Part shown: piece after piece, positions 1-10,974 of the stretch | Layout: every line of letters begins with the position of its first letter | Position numbering within the stretch: the stretch's first letter is position 1 | Source: Nemertoderma westbladi | Lineage: Eukaryota; Xenacoelomorpha; Nemertodermatida; Nemertodermatidae | Direction: 5' to 3' | Length of the DNA stretch: 49,477 bases | Assembly: GCA_032718475.1 (NCBI GenBank) | Contig: JAUCBJ010003472.1 | Coordinates: 1-49,477, forward strand | The notes under the pieces: generated by a model | The model's input: only the letters and a program-made list of their open reading frames with translations | Databases searched by the model: none | What the model was told of the DNA's origin: nothing | Position numbers and translations under genes: made by a program

Positions 1-2389
1 TTGAACATTGTTTGTCTTGTCTTACCTTCTTATACCATACGCCACTTGTGATTCAGTTTTCAATGATTCTTATCTTTATGTGCAAGTGAAATCATTAGTA
101 TGTCGTCCGACCATTTAACTAATTAAAGACGCCGGGGCCTTATACCGGATTGAAATAATAATAATATAGCAGTTTAGCGAACTATTAATTTTCAGCCTAT
201 TCTTAAAATCTAAACTTTTCCGGTCTTAAAACTCATTGTTTCTAGAGTTTCAGTTTTTTAGTAGGTACAGGGTACATATCATCTGAGAATCGGGCTTACC
301 GGTACCTGTCTACCTGTGCTGTATAAAGACATACCAGTAAACGACAGTAAAAGATCGGTATACTGCAGGTAAGCCATCAGCCAGGCAGTACTGTAAGTAG
401 GCCTTCTGGTTTAGTTTCATTATCAACGATGGCAACAAGGATGGTCCCACATATTGTTGTTTAGTGTTTAGTACAGTGTTTGTGTTGTATACTTTGTATA
501 CGTTTTATACTTTCCATTATATAAATTGTGTATACTTTGGTAATATGTGTACATATCTGTGAGTATATTTCTCTGGGTACACTTTGTATTATTTTTATTT
601 TATGTATGTAACAACATCACATTACATTCACGTCACATCACATCACATTGCCAAAGTATTCACCACCATTACCTAAAACTTTATTTATTAACGAAGCCTA
701 ATTCAAAGACAAAGTATTCTTGTCGATTGTACTTAGACTATTCTGAATTATTCTATTGTAAGTAAAATCGTCAAAATTCTGCAACGTTTGGTGTGTCAGT
801 ATAAACCCGAGTTTTCTTCTTGAATATTTTATATGAATTAATGTGGATCCAGAGTATACACGTTCGTGGGGCCTTCGCGCAACACGAGGCCCAGTTATGA
901 GATACAAATTAATATCGAGCGACTGTATCACAAAATCAGTATTTAACTTTATAAATTAGTAAAATTTAGAAATTTAACCACACCGCCAATCAATCAAAAA
1001 AAGAGGGACAGTACGTGTTCAGCCCTTTAAATCTGCACCCCCACCCCACCCCACCCCACCCCACCCCCCCCCCCCCCCCCACCCTTCCCACCCACCAATA
1101 CATAACCGCGACATCTACCACCCACGGAAGGTAGCACGAACTTATTTCCAATCGCACGTTCAATATGCGAAGCCAGGTGGTTTATAGGAATATAATCTAC
1201 GCAGTACTAAATACAGTCGATGCAGTAATGAATGATATTCAAATAATTTATTTAATATACTGTTAATGCCTCTGAAAACTTAGACAATTAAAATACACAG
1301 AAATCCCATCAAAAAATAATAAGCATAATATTTTGAGAAATAAACAATTTTGGATATAAGCCTTCTGCAGTGGTAATCTTATTGACTGACAATCATTAAA
1401 TGAGATCTGTCTATTACCTGAGACTAAAGAACACAGACTCTATAGTGTAATAGGAGGTAGGGAATGCAGGTTTCAATCTCGTTAGGTCTAGCTGGCAGCC
1501 GTGTGGCTAGTTACATACAACCCCCCTCCACTGGCATTCCCAGCAACTGGCTCCCTTACACACACATCCCCCATCTATGTACCAGCCAACTTGCAAGTTG
1601 GCCAATAAATGATCAGTATTTAATGAGAATCCATTTTTTATGCCGTTTTAATTACTTTAGATCAATTAAAGACACAATTATTAAAGCAAATCACTTGAAC
1701 TAATTAAAAACTATAATAGAATGGCGTATGTGGATTACATCTGTATAATTTTTAATTATAATTATTTAAATCTTATACTGTAAAACAATTAATTTCCTTT
1801 AAAAGGCAGGTTGAAAATTGTGTTTTCACCGTAATCAACTTAATTAACTAATTAACTGCTATTATCTTAGCTTCTCGAAGGCCACACGGAAATTCTACTT
1901 GGAAAATTTCTAAACTTTTGCCAAACAACATGTGTACCAAGTTTGGATAGATTTCATCAAAGATTGGCTGAGTTATTAACGTTTAAAATTGAACACGACA
2001 GAACGACAGAACGACAGAACGACAGAACGACAGGTTGATTAATGGTACCACTACGCTAAGGCTCACTCACTTCGTGGCTCGCCCCACATGTTATATCCTT
2101 TGGCATCTTCGATATAATTTTACATTTGAAAACTCAATAAAAATAAACGGTCGAAAAAAGACGCCTTAAGTGCAACCAATTACACACCACCCAATTATTT
2201 CCTTGTGCTCTTTTACATTAAATTTAACTTAATTTTACATATGGCATTCGCGCCTGCGATATAAATTTATTAATAAAAATAATTAATGTTTTGTTAATTC
2301 CGCTCTGCTCATGTGCTTCGCTGTATTATATAATTTGCAATATTATTTATTAATTTTCAGTCGTTGTATCCCTATTTACTGTATACCTA
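1..2389. other. Left flank without a recognised gene
   Basis: AT-rich sequence. Only short, composition-like open frames occur and none resembles a known family. It holds a C-rich low-complexity stretch (ACCCC units running into 17 C residues, about 1036-1080) and an 8-bp microsatellite near 2.0 kb. The text around 1880-2090 (a 'suppose a substrate-independent' style block leading into repeated acgacag units and a GC-rich tail) resembles the edge of a dispersed repeat, but no termini or target duplication could be found. Confidence 0.6.
1994..2033. repeat. 8-bp microsatellite, ACGACAGA units
   Basis: About five head-to-tail copies of the octamer acgacaga are visible. The repeat lies directly after an AT-rich block and before a GC-richer segment, a placement often seen at one end of invertebrate dispersed repeats. 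No function is proposed. Confidence 0.85.
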
Positions 2390-2840
2390 CATCCTACAAG
2401 GCCGTCCAGTTCGAAGCGTTGCTTGCGAAAATCTACTCGCCAACCGCCGAAGAACAGTGGGACGGGCAGTAAATTACAAGAGACTGGTGGCTGGGTGACC
2501 GCCCAGCCTTCCGTACTCGATGGGACTGACACCTCAGTGCCGAAGAGTTCAGCAATAATCTCGCACTCCGGTACAGCGTGGTCCCTCCTGGTCTACCTGT
2601 GATATGCCAGGGGTGTGGAGGCGAGTTGTCCACAGCCCACGCACTGAGCTGCAAAATCTGGTGGTCTTGTAGTGAAACGTCACAATGAGGTCCTCTGGGG
2701 ATCTCTGGTGTAGGACCATCGCTTATGGTGACCCTGTCGCTAGGATGGCAGTCAGCGCGGTGTTCGTGCCGACTTGGTAGCTCGGGGAGTTTGGGATTCT
2801 CAAAGGGTGGCGTCGTTCGACGTCGTAGTGATCAATAATA
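2390..2840 (+). mobile_element. Degenerate retroelement ORF fragment, left part
   Basis: Read in shifting frames on the plus strand, this stretch carries a recognisable C-terminal domain of a non-LTR retroelement polyprotein. It shows a segment reading LSAEEFSNNLALRY, then a Cys-His motif (C-x2-C, then H and C: ICQGCGGELSTAHALSCK), and after a one-base frame change a GGLVVKRHNEV segment. The motif order matches the C-terminal CCHC part of several animal LINE-like ORF2 proteins. The exact clade is uncertain. Frameshifts and stops show that it is dead. The reading resumes after the hAT element that interrupts it (second part at 5661-5795). Confidence 0.6.
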
Positions 2841-2848
2841 CTGACTCT
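2841..2848. repeat. Left 8-bp target-site duplication of hAT element 1
   Basis: The octamer ctgactct stands directly before the element terminus CAGTGCCGG and is repeated exactly after the other terminus at 5653-5660. An 8-bp duplication is diagnostic of the hAT superfamily. Confidence 0.9.
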
Positions 2849-5652
2849 CAGTGCCGGATTAACCTTAAGGCATATAAGGCACGTGCCTTAGGGCCAGACG
2901 AAAATACGGGCCATTTTTTCTCAGCGAGTCTGTGAAAAAAATTATTTTTATCTGAAAAGTCCACATTTTTTCTCACTAGAATTTCTAGAAAACAGAACAA
3001 AAGTGCATCCATCTTTCGACTTTTTCCTATCACTAGATTTGTGGTAGAAATTGCAAAATTGTAGCTCAATCGACCGACAGCTGCTTGTGTTATTAGTTCA
3101 AGACCTGATAGCAGGGAAATAATAAAATATGGGCAGTAAAACATTAAAGTGCTAATTATGAACAATGGAGAATTTAATTTTATTTATTTGTGGGGAATTA
3201 TTTGTAGTTATGTACTTAAAACTTTCTAGAACAACTAAATACAAGATGGAATTTCATGAAAATTTCCAGAAGGTCGGAGTAACTATCGAGACACACCTGG
3301 AACCTTTTTTTTGTGTCTATGTTTGAGGGTCACTTAATTGCACCAAAAACCAAAAATGACACATTTTCGAAGTTTATATTAGAAATACATTTGATAATTG
3401 TTTTAAACATAATATGTTTTTAGAGGTTCCACAATTGTGTCTCACTACTAAAAACCTGCTGCGAAAATTTCAGCCTATTCCATCAAGCCGTTCTCGAGAA
3501 AAAGGTACATTTATTTCGAAATTTCACGAAAAATAAGATGCTGAGAAAAACGCATTTTAAGTTTTCAAACCTTCCCGCTAATTTTATGTAAAACGCGGGA
3601 AATTTCAAAAATAAGCCAAAATATAATAAACTACTCCAGCGAAAATTTACCAACCAAAATTTACGAACCAAAATTTACGATTTAGGGGTTTTCGTAGTCG
3701 CTGAATTTATTTCTGATATATGTTTTAATGTTTGATGATATCTGAACTGCCTGTCTGTCTGTCATTATGTCTGTCTGTCTGTCAACTCACAGACAATAAA
3801 TAAGTAAGCACATCACTTTACTATAATTTATGATATGGGGGTTTTCCTAGTGTCTGATTCCATTTCCGATGTCAATTTTAATATTTGACTGAACCTAGAA
3901 TGTCTGTTTATCTGTTTTTATGTCTGTCTGTCTGTCAGTCAAAATATAAGGAGGCATGTCACCTGAATAAAATTTCAGATATGGGGGTTTTCCTAGTCTC
4001 TGATTTCATTGCTAATACATGTTATAATGTTTGATGACATCTGGACTGTCTGTATGTCTATCTGTGTGTCGGTCTGTCTGTTTGTCTGTCTGTCTGACTT
4101 AGTGTCGGTGTCACAGATAAAATATAAGTAAACACATCACTTTACTATAATTTTAATTTCTGATATGGGGGTTTTCCTAGTTGCTGATTTCATTTCCCAT
4201 GTCATTTTTAATAATTGCATGAACCTAGACTGTCTGTTTAAGTCTGTCTGTATGTACAGACAGATCGACTGACAGACAAATATAAAGGCATAATAGACTC
4301 CTCCAAACAGGAAAGATAACACCAGAAATGAAATCACCGACCTTAAAACCTTACGTAGTGTGATTCGTTATGTTTTTGACAGACAGACCGACAGACGGAG
4401 AGACAAACTAGATTACGTCAAATTTGAAAACTGACACCGGAAATGAAATCCGCGACCACGAAAACCCATGTAGCAATTATTTTAGTTAGGTGGTGTATAT
4501 TTTTATATCCATAATTTGTTGACAAACAGAAAAACAGACCAATAGACAGACAAAAAGAAAAACAGACAACTTAAGCTTATGCTGTGATGTTAGGATTTCG
4601 ATTTCTGAAATCTACGTTAAATTCTGATTTAGAATTAATAAAAAAAAAATTTCGAAAATTTTCATATTTTTGAAAAGTACTGGGGTACCATCTCCCCCTA
4701 ATTTAACCGAAATTCAGATGTTCTGCCCTCGTGTATTGCATTTTGCATACATGGCATTTTAGGTGCAATTCTGCAAAACCTAAAACTGTCGGACAGCATA
4801 ATTGAATTTGGGTAAATTAAAATTAGTGACAAAAAGTACTTATTTCCGAGACTGTTCTCTTATCGAAGAACATTACTTTCTCAGCAAGTCCAAATCTAGA
4901 TCAGAAATATTATATCTTTGCACTAAGCCCACACTTTTGGTGTGTTATATTTATCAGCAAGTCCTGTAAAGATAAGTACCCTGCAAAACCTACAGCAAAT
5001 AAATAACACATTCCCACGATTCGATCAAAATTGCTAAATGCCTACAGGGGCCAGTCAGCCTTAAGGGGGCTAACTATAACCCACACACAGAAATGAAATT
5101 TTCGAAAATTTACAAATTTTTTTGTAGTTTGATAGAAGGGCTTTCATAAAAGGTAATATCTGTTTTCAACATTGAATTATTTTTTGACCTCAAAACTGCT
5201 CTTTTCAACAACATAATATATTGCTGATATTTATGCCTCTCTGTATAAAACAACCTTTTTATCAGTTTGTCGATTTTGACTTTTTTCATCACTAAATTCC
5301 CTACTACTTTTTTTTGTATTCAATTTCCATTAAACATATACCAAAATGTTTAGCATCTTTAGGGCTACAATCGTGAATATTGGTTTGTAAAACATGGCCA
5401 TTTGGATCTTCTAGAACCGATTTTGTAACGATTTGCTACACTTTGTCTATCACAAAATAGTACTTAGTACTTATTTGCACGCAGTCATCCAACGAAAATA
5501 CTTTATATTTCCTTCGCAACATTTTCACAATTTCAGTTGTTTTTAGCAGCTTTTTCTTTTGAAAGGGTTTGCGGAAAAATATGAACTTTCGGGCCATTTT
5601 TGGAAATTACTAAAATGTGCCTTAGGGCCACCAGAGGCTTAATCCGGCACTG
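2849..5652. mobile_element. Non-autonomous hAT-type DNA transposon (element 1)
   Basis: The termini are inverted repeats: both ends read CAGTGCCGGATTAA inward, followed within about 30 bp by a second inverted block (left GTGCCTTAGGGCC, right GGCCCTAAGGCAC in the inward reading, differently placed). The 8-bp duplication ctgactct flanks the element exactly. These are hAT hallmarks. The 2.8-kb interior has no transposase-like reading frame, so it is non-autonomous. It contains repeated modules rich in GTCT/GACA (3676-4560). It was inserted into a retroelement fragment whose reading continues on both sides. Confidence 0.88.
3676..4560. repeat. Degenerate modules with (GTCT)n and inverted (GACA)n tracts
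   Basis: Three direct modules (near 3834, 3978 and 4161) share the phrase gatatgggggttttccta, then a ctgatttcat-like segment, then a run of tctg/gtct units. After about 4250 the same content appears in inverse orientation as gacagaca runs followed by aaatgaaatc and gacc-aaaac segments. The block is therefore a diverged direct-plus-inverted repeat cluster inside the hAT element. No coding potential is seen. Confidence 0.7.
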
Positions 5653-5660
5653 CTGACTCT
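5653..5660. repeat. Right 8-bp target-site duplication of hAT element 1
   Basis: The octamer ctgactct follows the right terminus GGCACTG and is identical to 2841-2848. Confidence 0.9.
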
Positions 5661-5795
5661 TACACCAAAATAAACTGCCAAACAAACTGTGGGACAAAAG
5701 CCGCAGCTACAAGATGCGACATTGCCGCGCAGTGTGTGAGGGCAGGAGGATGTCCTATACCCCCCTTGTTGGTGCCACTGATGGAGTCTGGGAAT
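5661..5795 (+). mobile_element. Degenerate retroelement ORF fragment, right part
   Basis: If the hAT element and one copy of its target duplication are ignored, a plus-strand frame runs across the junction: a FDVVVINNTDSY segment ending at the insertion continues as TKINCQTNC here, and a later frame reads SYTPLVGATDGVW. The order FD-V-V-(I)-N-TD, then TPLV-x-x-x-DG, matches the tail of the same retroelement domain as at 2390-2840. This supports insertion of the hAT element into an older retroelement relic. Confidence 0.55.
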
Positions 5796-7824
5796 GATGA
5801 CTGATGGATAGATAGTCAGTGGGGGTTAAAAAAATACATTTTTTTTGTCAATAAAATTGTTTAGGGGAGGTTTACACCATTTTGGTCCAAAATATTACGA
5901 AATTATTTTTATGATTGATTATACTGCATGTTTAAATTTATTTATTAATATTAATAATTTTTAATATTTAATAGCTATTTAATTATTATTTTCCGCCATT
6001 TAATAGCTCTTTTAATTTTCAAGTTATAACAACTTCCATTTAGGGAGACCTATGGAATGTACTATTATTGCTATGTATAATGAAAGGTCGATTATCTCCA
6101 AATATTTTTTTATGAAATTGTCAAATTCAAAACCCTACTACTTTTACAATTCTTGAGCAATTTAGTCTGAAAATTTCTATGGGTGTCTACATAGCCATCC
6201 TGCATAAAAGTATCAGACAACTTTTTGAAATTTTTTGTTAATATTATTTAATACTATTTATAACAAACCTAAAAAATTAGCATACATTTTTTTTTATTAA
6301 TTTGTTTAAATTTTTTTTATTGTTAAGTAGTATTAACTAATATTAAATATCGAAAAATAAAATTTTTCTGACCTGTCATGTAGAATAGCATCTTAGGTAC
6401 CTATATTCTAAATTATAACCAAAAACAAACAATTTGGAAACGCTGAAAGTGATAAATCGAAGAGTTGTCCGAAAATGGTGTACACACCCCCCCCCCCCCC
6501 CCCCTCAATATTCCATGGATTTAAAAAAAATTTAAAATTTGTAGTGGAAAAAGAGTCAATACTGGGGCTTGAACCAGATTTTTAAGTGCTGTATAACGTA
6601 TGGTATACATATTGATTAGCACCAAGCACCTAACGAGTTGGTGACTCAAATTTTTCAATTTCCAAATTGTAATTTAATACTCAATTAATATAAAATAGAT
6701 GTACTGAATTAGACTGAAAAGCAAGGAATAACAAATATATACTTTGGAAATAAGATTAGAGGCATTTTGTGAAATATTGCTAATCAAATATTTAATTTAA
6801 TGATCATCAAACATCATCACCAAACATATATTTAAATAAATTTTGGTCAAAAAAGTGGTGTTGTTTTTTGACCCCAAAATGGGGTAAAACAAAAACAAGG
6901 GTGGCTAATTAATTAAAAAACGTAGTTTCAAGTGTTGATAGATGATAGACGACCATCTGCGTTACATACTGCTAGCTAAAGGCCCGTCCACATCCAACGG
7001 AACGGTACACTGCGCGGTGTACCGCAGGGCCAGGCCAGCGGTACACCGCTGACTGAACGACCAAACAGGTAGTTGTTCCCTAAACCGCGCGGTTTACCGC
7101 AGCCCATTTAAACAATGTTAAAAAAATGTAATTTCCTGTTAAATTCACATTCGACAGATCGACAATCAGTTACCGCAACGGTACCGTTGGGTGTGAACGG
7201 GTTCCGGGTAGTGTACCGCTGGCTTACCGCTTCAATACCGCCAGACTACTTTACCGCTCACGCCCCGTTGGATGTTAACTTAACGTACTAATTAACGTAG
7301 TTATATTCTCCCTACCGCTACCACTCCCGGTAACCACAGAAACTACTTTCTAACCAACTCGAGATACTGTTTCAACATTATTTGGGTCCATGGGAAAGCC
7401 GGCTCTAAGTTCCAACAATTAGTAGGTCTATGTTTCAGTTTTATGGAAAATATTTTCAAGTTTGTCGTAAAAATCATTGATGGTGAAAAGGTTTTTTATT
7501 GCACTGATTCTCCCTGGGTGCATTGATTTAGCTTTTTTACTACTTAGTGTATTCCGTACCATGAACATTGTAGCCAATCCCTTCCAGGACACCATATAGT
7601 TGATGTGCCAGGCTTATAAATTTTCTCATTCCGCGCATAAGTTTCAATAATCCCGAGAATTTTCATTCTTATCGGGGCAAAGCCCGTTGCAGCCATGCTT
7701 TCAATACAGTTAGCTAAATCAGGCCATTACTTAATGTTGAATCGAATGTCTTCCCTCCTTTGTTTCCTATCACACGAAATCCCTTTGAATAAACCTGCAA
7801 TCTCGTATATAAGGTGTTCACAGC
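5796..7824. other. AT-rich interval with possible MITEs, no gene
   Basis: No protein family is recognisable. At 5866-6500 the two ends carry related inverted text (tttacaccattttgg on the left and its near complement before an 18-C run on the right), so a roughly 630-bp MITE is possible. Its target duplication could not be defined. A second candidate lies at 6983-7272. The remainder is AT-rich unique-looking sequence. Confidence 0.5.
6983..7272. mobile_element. Possible palindromic MITE rich in TACCGC motifs
   Basis: The left end contains ACATCCAACGG and the right end contains its complement CCGTTGGATGT. Between them many ggtacaccgc / gcggtgtacc and taccgc words recur in both orientations around an AT-rich centre. 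The GC-rich palindromic arms contrast with the AT-rich surroundings. The outermost bases do not match well and no target duplication was found, so boundaries and superfamily are uncertain. Confidence 0.4.
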
Positions 7825-7933
7825 GTGATCGGACAGTTGGGCCAACCACATTTGGGCCATCGTGATCGGACAGTTGGGCCAACCACATTTGGGCCATCGT
7901 GATCGGACAGTTGGGCCAACCACATTTGGGCCA
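7825..7933. repeat. Three tandem copies of a 37-bp repeat
   Basis: Three near-identical head-to-tail units each contain gtgatcggacagttgggcc followed by aaccacatttgggcc. Each unit carries the dyad TTGGGCCAA. The third unit fades after its last ggcc. The repeat explains the short repeated open frames on the minus strand here, which are not considered genes. Confidence 0.9.
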
Positions 7934-8249
7934 AATTTATTGAGGCTATGGGGGATTGTATATTATGGGTATATTTGTTTATTATTTTGATTAGGATTAG
8001 TTGGTTAGGCCTTAACCCACAATTAAATCTGTCATGTAACCCTAACCATAAGTCAAAATCTAAGAAATTTAGCGGAATTTCCGACATTATTGACAGTATC
8101 GGCCCTAGGGCGGATAATGGCTGATAATAGGTTCGTGTACAGTGTGAAACGGTTTGAATCATCTGTTTTTATACCCCACACATACATTTTAGGTAAAAAA
8201 AAAACACGCTGTACAAAGCGCACTGGTAGGAATAATACAATGAGACTCT
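7934..8249. other. Unassigned interval
   Basis: AT-rich sequence between the 37-bp repeat and the 17-bp array. A 114-residue open frame on the minus strand (7818-8162) has no recognisable motif and ends in the 37-bp repeat. Nothing is called here. Confidence 0.4.
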
Positions 8250-8285
8250 GTAACCTGCTCCTTTACTAACACTAACCTGCTCCTT
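8250..8285. repeat. Left inverted flank of the 17-bp array
   Basis: The text ctgtaacctgctccttta, then ctaacctgctcc, appears here. Its counterpart in inverse orientation (gcaggttagtaataaaggag and caggtt) lies at 9523-9556, just outside the other end of the array. The pair forms imperfect inverted repeats around the tandem array. Confidence 0.65.
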
Positions 8286-8299
8286 TAAATAGCAAAGGC

Positions 8300-9447
8300 A
8301 CCTAACGCTCTTTGGAACCTAACGCTCTTTGGGACCTAACGCTCTTTGGATCCTAACTCTCTTTGGAACCTAGCTCTCTTTGGAACCTAACTCTCTTTGG
8401 AACCTAACTCTCTTTGGAACCTAACGCTCTTTGGAACCTAACTATCTTTGGAACCTAACGCTCTTTGGAACCTAACTATCTTTGGAACCTAACGCTCTTT
8501 GGAACCTAACTCTCTTTGGAACCTAACTCTCTTTGGATCCTAACTCTCTTTGGAACCTAACTCTCTTTGGAACCTAACGCTCTTTGGAACCTAACTATCT
8601 TTGGAACCTAACGCTCTTTGGAACCTAACTATCTTTGGAACCTAACGCTCTTTGGAACCTAACGCTCTTTGGAACCTAACGCTCTTTGGATCCTAACTCT
8701 CTTTGGAACCTAGCTCTCTTTGGAACCTAACTCTCTTTGGAACCTAACTATCTTTGGAACCTAACGCTCTTTGGAACCTAACTCTCTTTGGAACCTAACT
8801 CTCTTTGGAACCTAACGCTCTTTGGAACCTAACTATCTTTGGAACCTAACGCTCTTTGGAACCTAACGCTCTTTGGGACCTAACGCTCTTTGGATCCTAA
8901 CTCTCTTTGGAACCTAGCTCTCTTTGGAACCTAACTCTCTTTGGAACCTAACTCTCTTTGGAACCTAACGCTCTTTGGAACCTAACTCTCTTTGGAACCT
9001 AACGCTCTTTGGAACGTAACTATCTTTGGAACCTAACGCTCTTTGGAACCTAGCTCTCTTTGGAACCTAACGCTCTTTGGGACCTAACTCTCTTTGGATC
9101 CTAACTCTCTTTGGAACCTAGCTCTCTTTGGAACCTAACTCTCTTTGGAACCTAACTCTCTTTGGAACCTAACGCTCTTTGGAACCTAACTATCTTTGGA
9201 ACCTAACGCTCTTTGGAACCTAGCTCTCTTTGGAACCTAACGCTCTTTGGGACCTAACTCTCTTTGGAACCTAACGCTCTTTGGGACCTAACTCTCTTTG
9301 GAACCTAACTCTCTTTGGAACCTAACGCACTTTGGAACCTAACTCTCTTTGGAACCTAACTCTCTTTGGAACCTAACTCTCTTTGGAACCTAACGCTATT
9401 TGGGACCGAACGCTCTTTGGAACCTAACGCTCTTTGGGACCTAACGC
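8300..9447. repeat. 17-bp tandem array, about 67 copies
   Basis: The monomer is ctctttggaacctaacg with recurrent variants (gctc/tctc/tatc before tttgg, gaacc/gatcc/gggacc after it, and taac/tagc). Variants recur in ordered blocks, for example gggacc - gatcc - tagctc runs near 8330, 8680, 8875 and 9075, showing higher-order amplification. There is no coding potential because stop codons are frequent. The array is AT-moderate and sits between inverted repeats, so it may be the inner part of a small foldback-like element. Confidence 0.92.
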
Positions 9448-9494
9448 GACTTTACCTCTTTGTTTTGTACAGGTCTTAAAGAGCGTTCGGTCCC
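9402..9494. repeat. 17-bp perfect inverted repeat at the array's right edge
   Basis: The variant monomer gggaccgaacgctcttt at 9402-9418 has an exact inverse copy at 9478-9494, 59 bp away. The ccgaac variant is seen nowhere else in the array, so the inverse copy probably derives from this unit and forms a potential hairpin. Confidence 0.8.
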
Positions 9495-9522
9495 ATGCCA
9501 TTTAAAGTCCCGTTGCCATTCA

Positions 9523-9562
9523 CACTGCAGGTTAGTAATAAAGGAGCAGGTTTCAGAGGCGT
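9523..9562. repeat. Right inverted flank of the 17-bp array
   Basis: Contains gcaggttagtaataaaggag followed by caggtt, the inverse counterpart of 8250-8285. Directly outside, an accaaaacaataaac word links it to the dispersed family described at 10069 and elsewhere. Confidence 0.6.
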
Positions 9563-10068
9563 GTTGGGGGAACCAAAACAATAAACGAAAGTTAACACAT
9601 TATGCACACAGATAATGCAGGTTACTTAATTGCGTCTTGGGTCTTTCTTTTTGTACTCACCCATTGCCATTTTAGGATTCAGAGAATACTGCACTGTGGT
9701 AAATTCGAAGCAACCAATAGAATTCATGAGTGGGTAATGCCCCCCCCCCCCCCCCCCCCCCCTTGTCCTAAATATTGATGATCTACACGTGCTCAAAATT
9801 TTTAATGAGCAAGATGACGCGATGTTTTCGGAGCTACAGACTCAGAAATCTTAATATCCATCTGAAAGCGAGGGCAGCATTAATCGTCGTAAACAATGAT
9901 AACGCTGGTTATATTTTTTTTCAAATAAAACAATATATTCGATTTAAAAACGTAACGGAAAACACTATTTTCCACAAATTTTCTTTAGTAAAATTCAGTT
10001 ATTCTGCCCTGGTTGTTGAGTTTTCCACTCATTGGCATTTTAAACACTCACTTCACTATGGGAAGGAA

Positions 10069-10262
10069 ACTGGACGCCAATCCCATCTTGGCGAATTAAT
10101 ATTTCGCATCAATGTTAAATTCTCAATTTAGGGAAAGGAGCAGGTTACAGTGGCACGTTATTTTAACCAAAACAGTAAACTAAACACAATAGAACAGGTT
10201 ACAGTTTTATTTTTGAGAGTAATCAGCTGTTATTTGCGTCGAATTTCCCCTGGAGGGATGAA
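10069..10262 (-). repeat. Copy of a dispersed repeat family (minus orientation)
   Basis: The block from actggacgcc to ctaaacacaat is the reverse complement of a block at 48925-49044. Shared words include ggcgaattaata, caatttagggaaaggag, caggttacagtgg and ttattttaacc. The adjoining part (10203-10262: aatcagctgttatttgcgtc) is also found inverted at 47668-47713. A related piece lies inside the insert at 13300-13402. The sequence is therefore a mobile-derived family of at least several copies in this window. No open frame or clear termini are evident. Confidence 0.75.
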
Positions 10263-10561
10263 TTTTTATTGCGTCGAAAGCCCCCACCCCCTTTCTGCTT
10301 TTTTCCATAATACTAGACATTCTAAATTCAGTAAAAAATGTTAAAAATGGCATCAAAATGACCAACCACCGACCTGGATAACTTTTTAGAGAGAAATTAT
10401 TTAAGATAAGTTTCATGAGGTTTATTTATTAAATCAAACAGTTTAGTTTTAATCAAATATGTTCAGTCATTTAAAATCATTGCAAACAGAGTCATATAGG
10501 CAAGTAGGCAAATTCAGAGGCAAATATGCAAATCTCGATAGTGTCGCAAATTTAGCGCAAG

Positions 10562-10605
10562 TTAAATAAAGTTTCGTTTATTGTTTTGGTTAGAAAACAC
10601 CACCA
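10562..10605 (+). repeat. Short copy of the same dispersed family
   Basis: The text gtttcgtttattgttttgg followed by ttagaaaacaccaccactgtaa matches the core of the family seen at 10069-10192, 13330-13400 and 47225-47350. Only the core is present. Confidence 0.6.
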
Positions 10606-10743
10606 CTGTAATTCAATTTAATTTCTTAAACCCTCTAATCACATAGACAGACACTCACAAAACTCATTCAGAAAGTCATCTGAAAAACTTTTTCAGTTAT
10701 TCATAATTATTATTGTTATAAGGATCTATTAATTGCTTCAATG

Positions 10744-10962
10744 ATACGCTATCATCGTGCAGGACATTGCTTCCGACGTGAAGACCAGCCTGTGCATAAT
10801 ATTGTGCTTTGGCGGATCATCTCGAGATACTACGAAAGGTGGACAGCCCATGACTTTCTTGAGACGCCTCTTAAAGAGCACTGGCGTTGGAGATGCGGAT
10901 AATCTCGAGAAAGTCATGAGGGATAGAGAGTTGTGGCGGTGCAATTTTGTTGACAAGACGGT
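10744..10962 (+). mobile_element. LINE 3' tail fragment (degenerate)
   Basis: The plus strand reads RYHRAGHCFRREDQPV and then, after a frame change, a segment GGQPMTFLRRLLKSTGV ending in MRDRELWR. The order 'R-x-AGH-C/W-R', then 'G-x-P-x-TF-x-x-L-L-x-x-TG', then 'M-x-DR-x-x-W' is the common C-terminal tail of RT-encoding non-LTR retroelements in animals. Frame changes show decay. No RT core lies upstream within this window, so it is a 5'-truncated relic. Confidence 0.65.
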
Positions 10963-10974
10963 TCGGTACAACAT

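Noticed and set aside
8300-9447. CRISPR-like appearance of regular repeats
   Set aside because: Units are contiguous with no unique spacers, in a eukaryotic context.
9775-10131. 118-residue plus-strand open frame
   Set aside because: It overlaps the dispersed repeat family and shows no domain or conserved motif.
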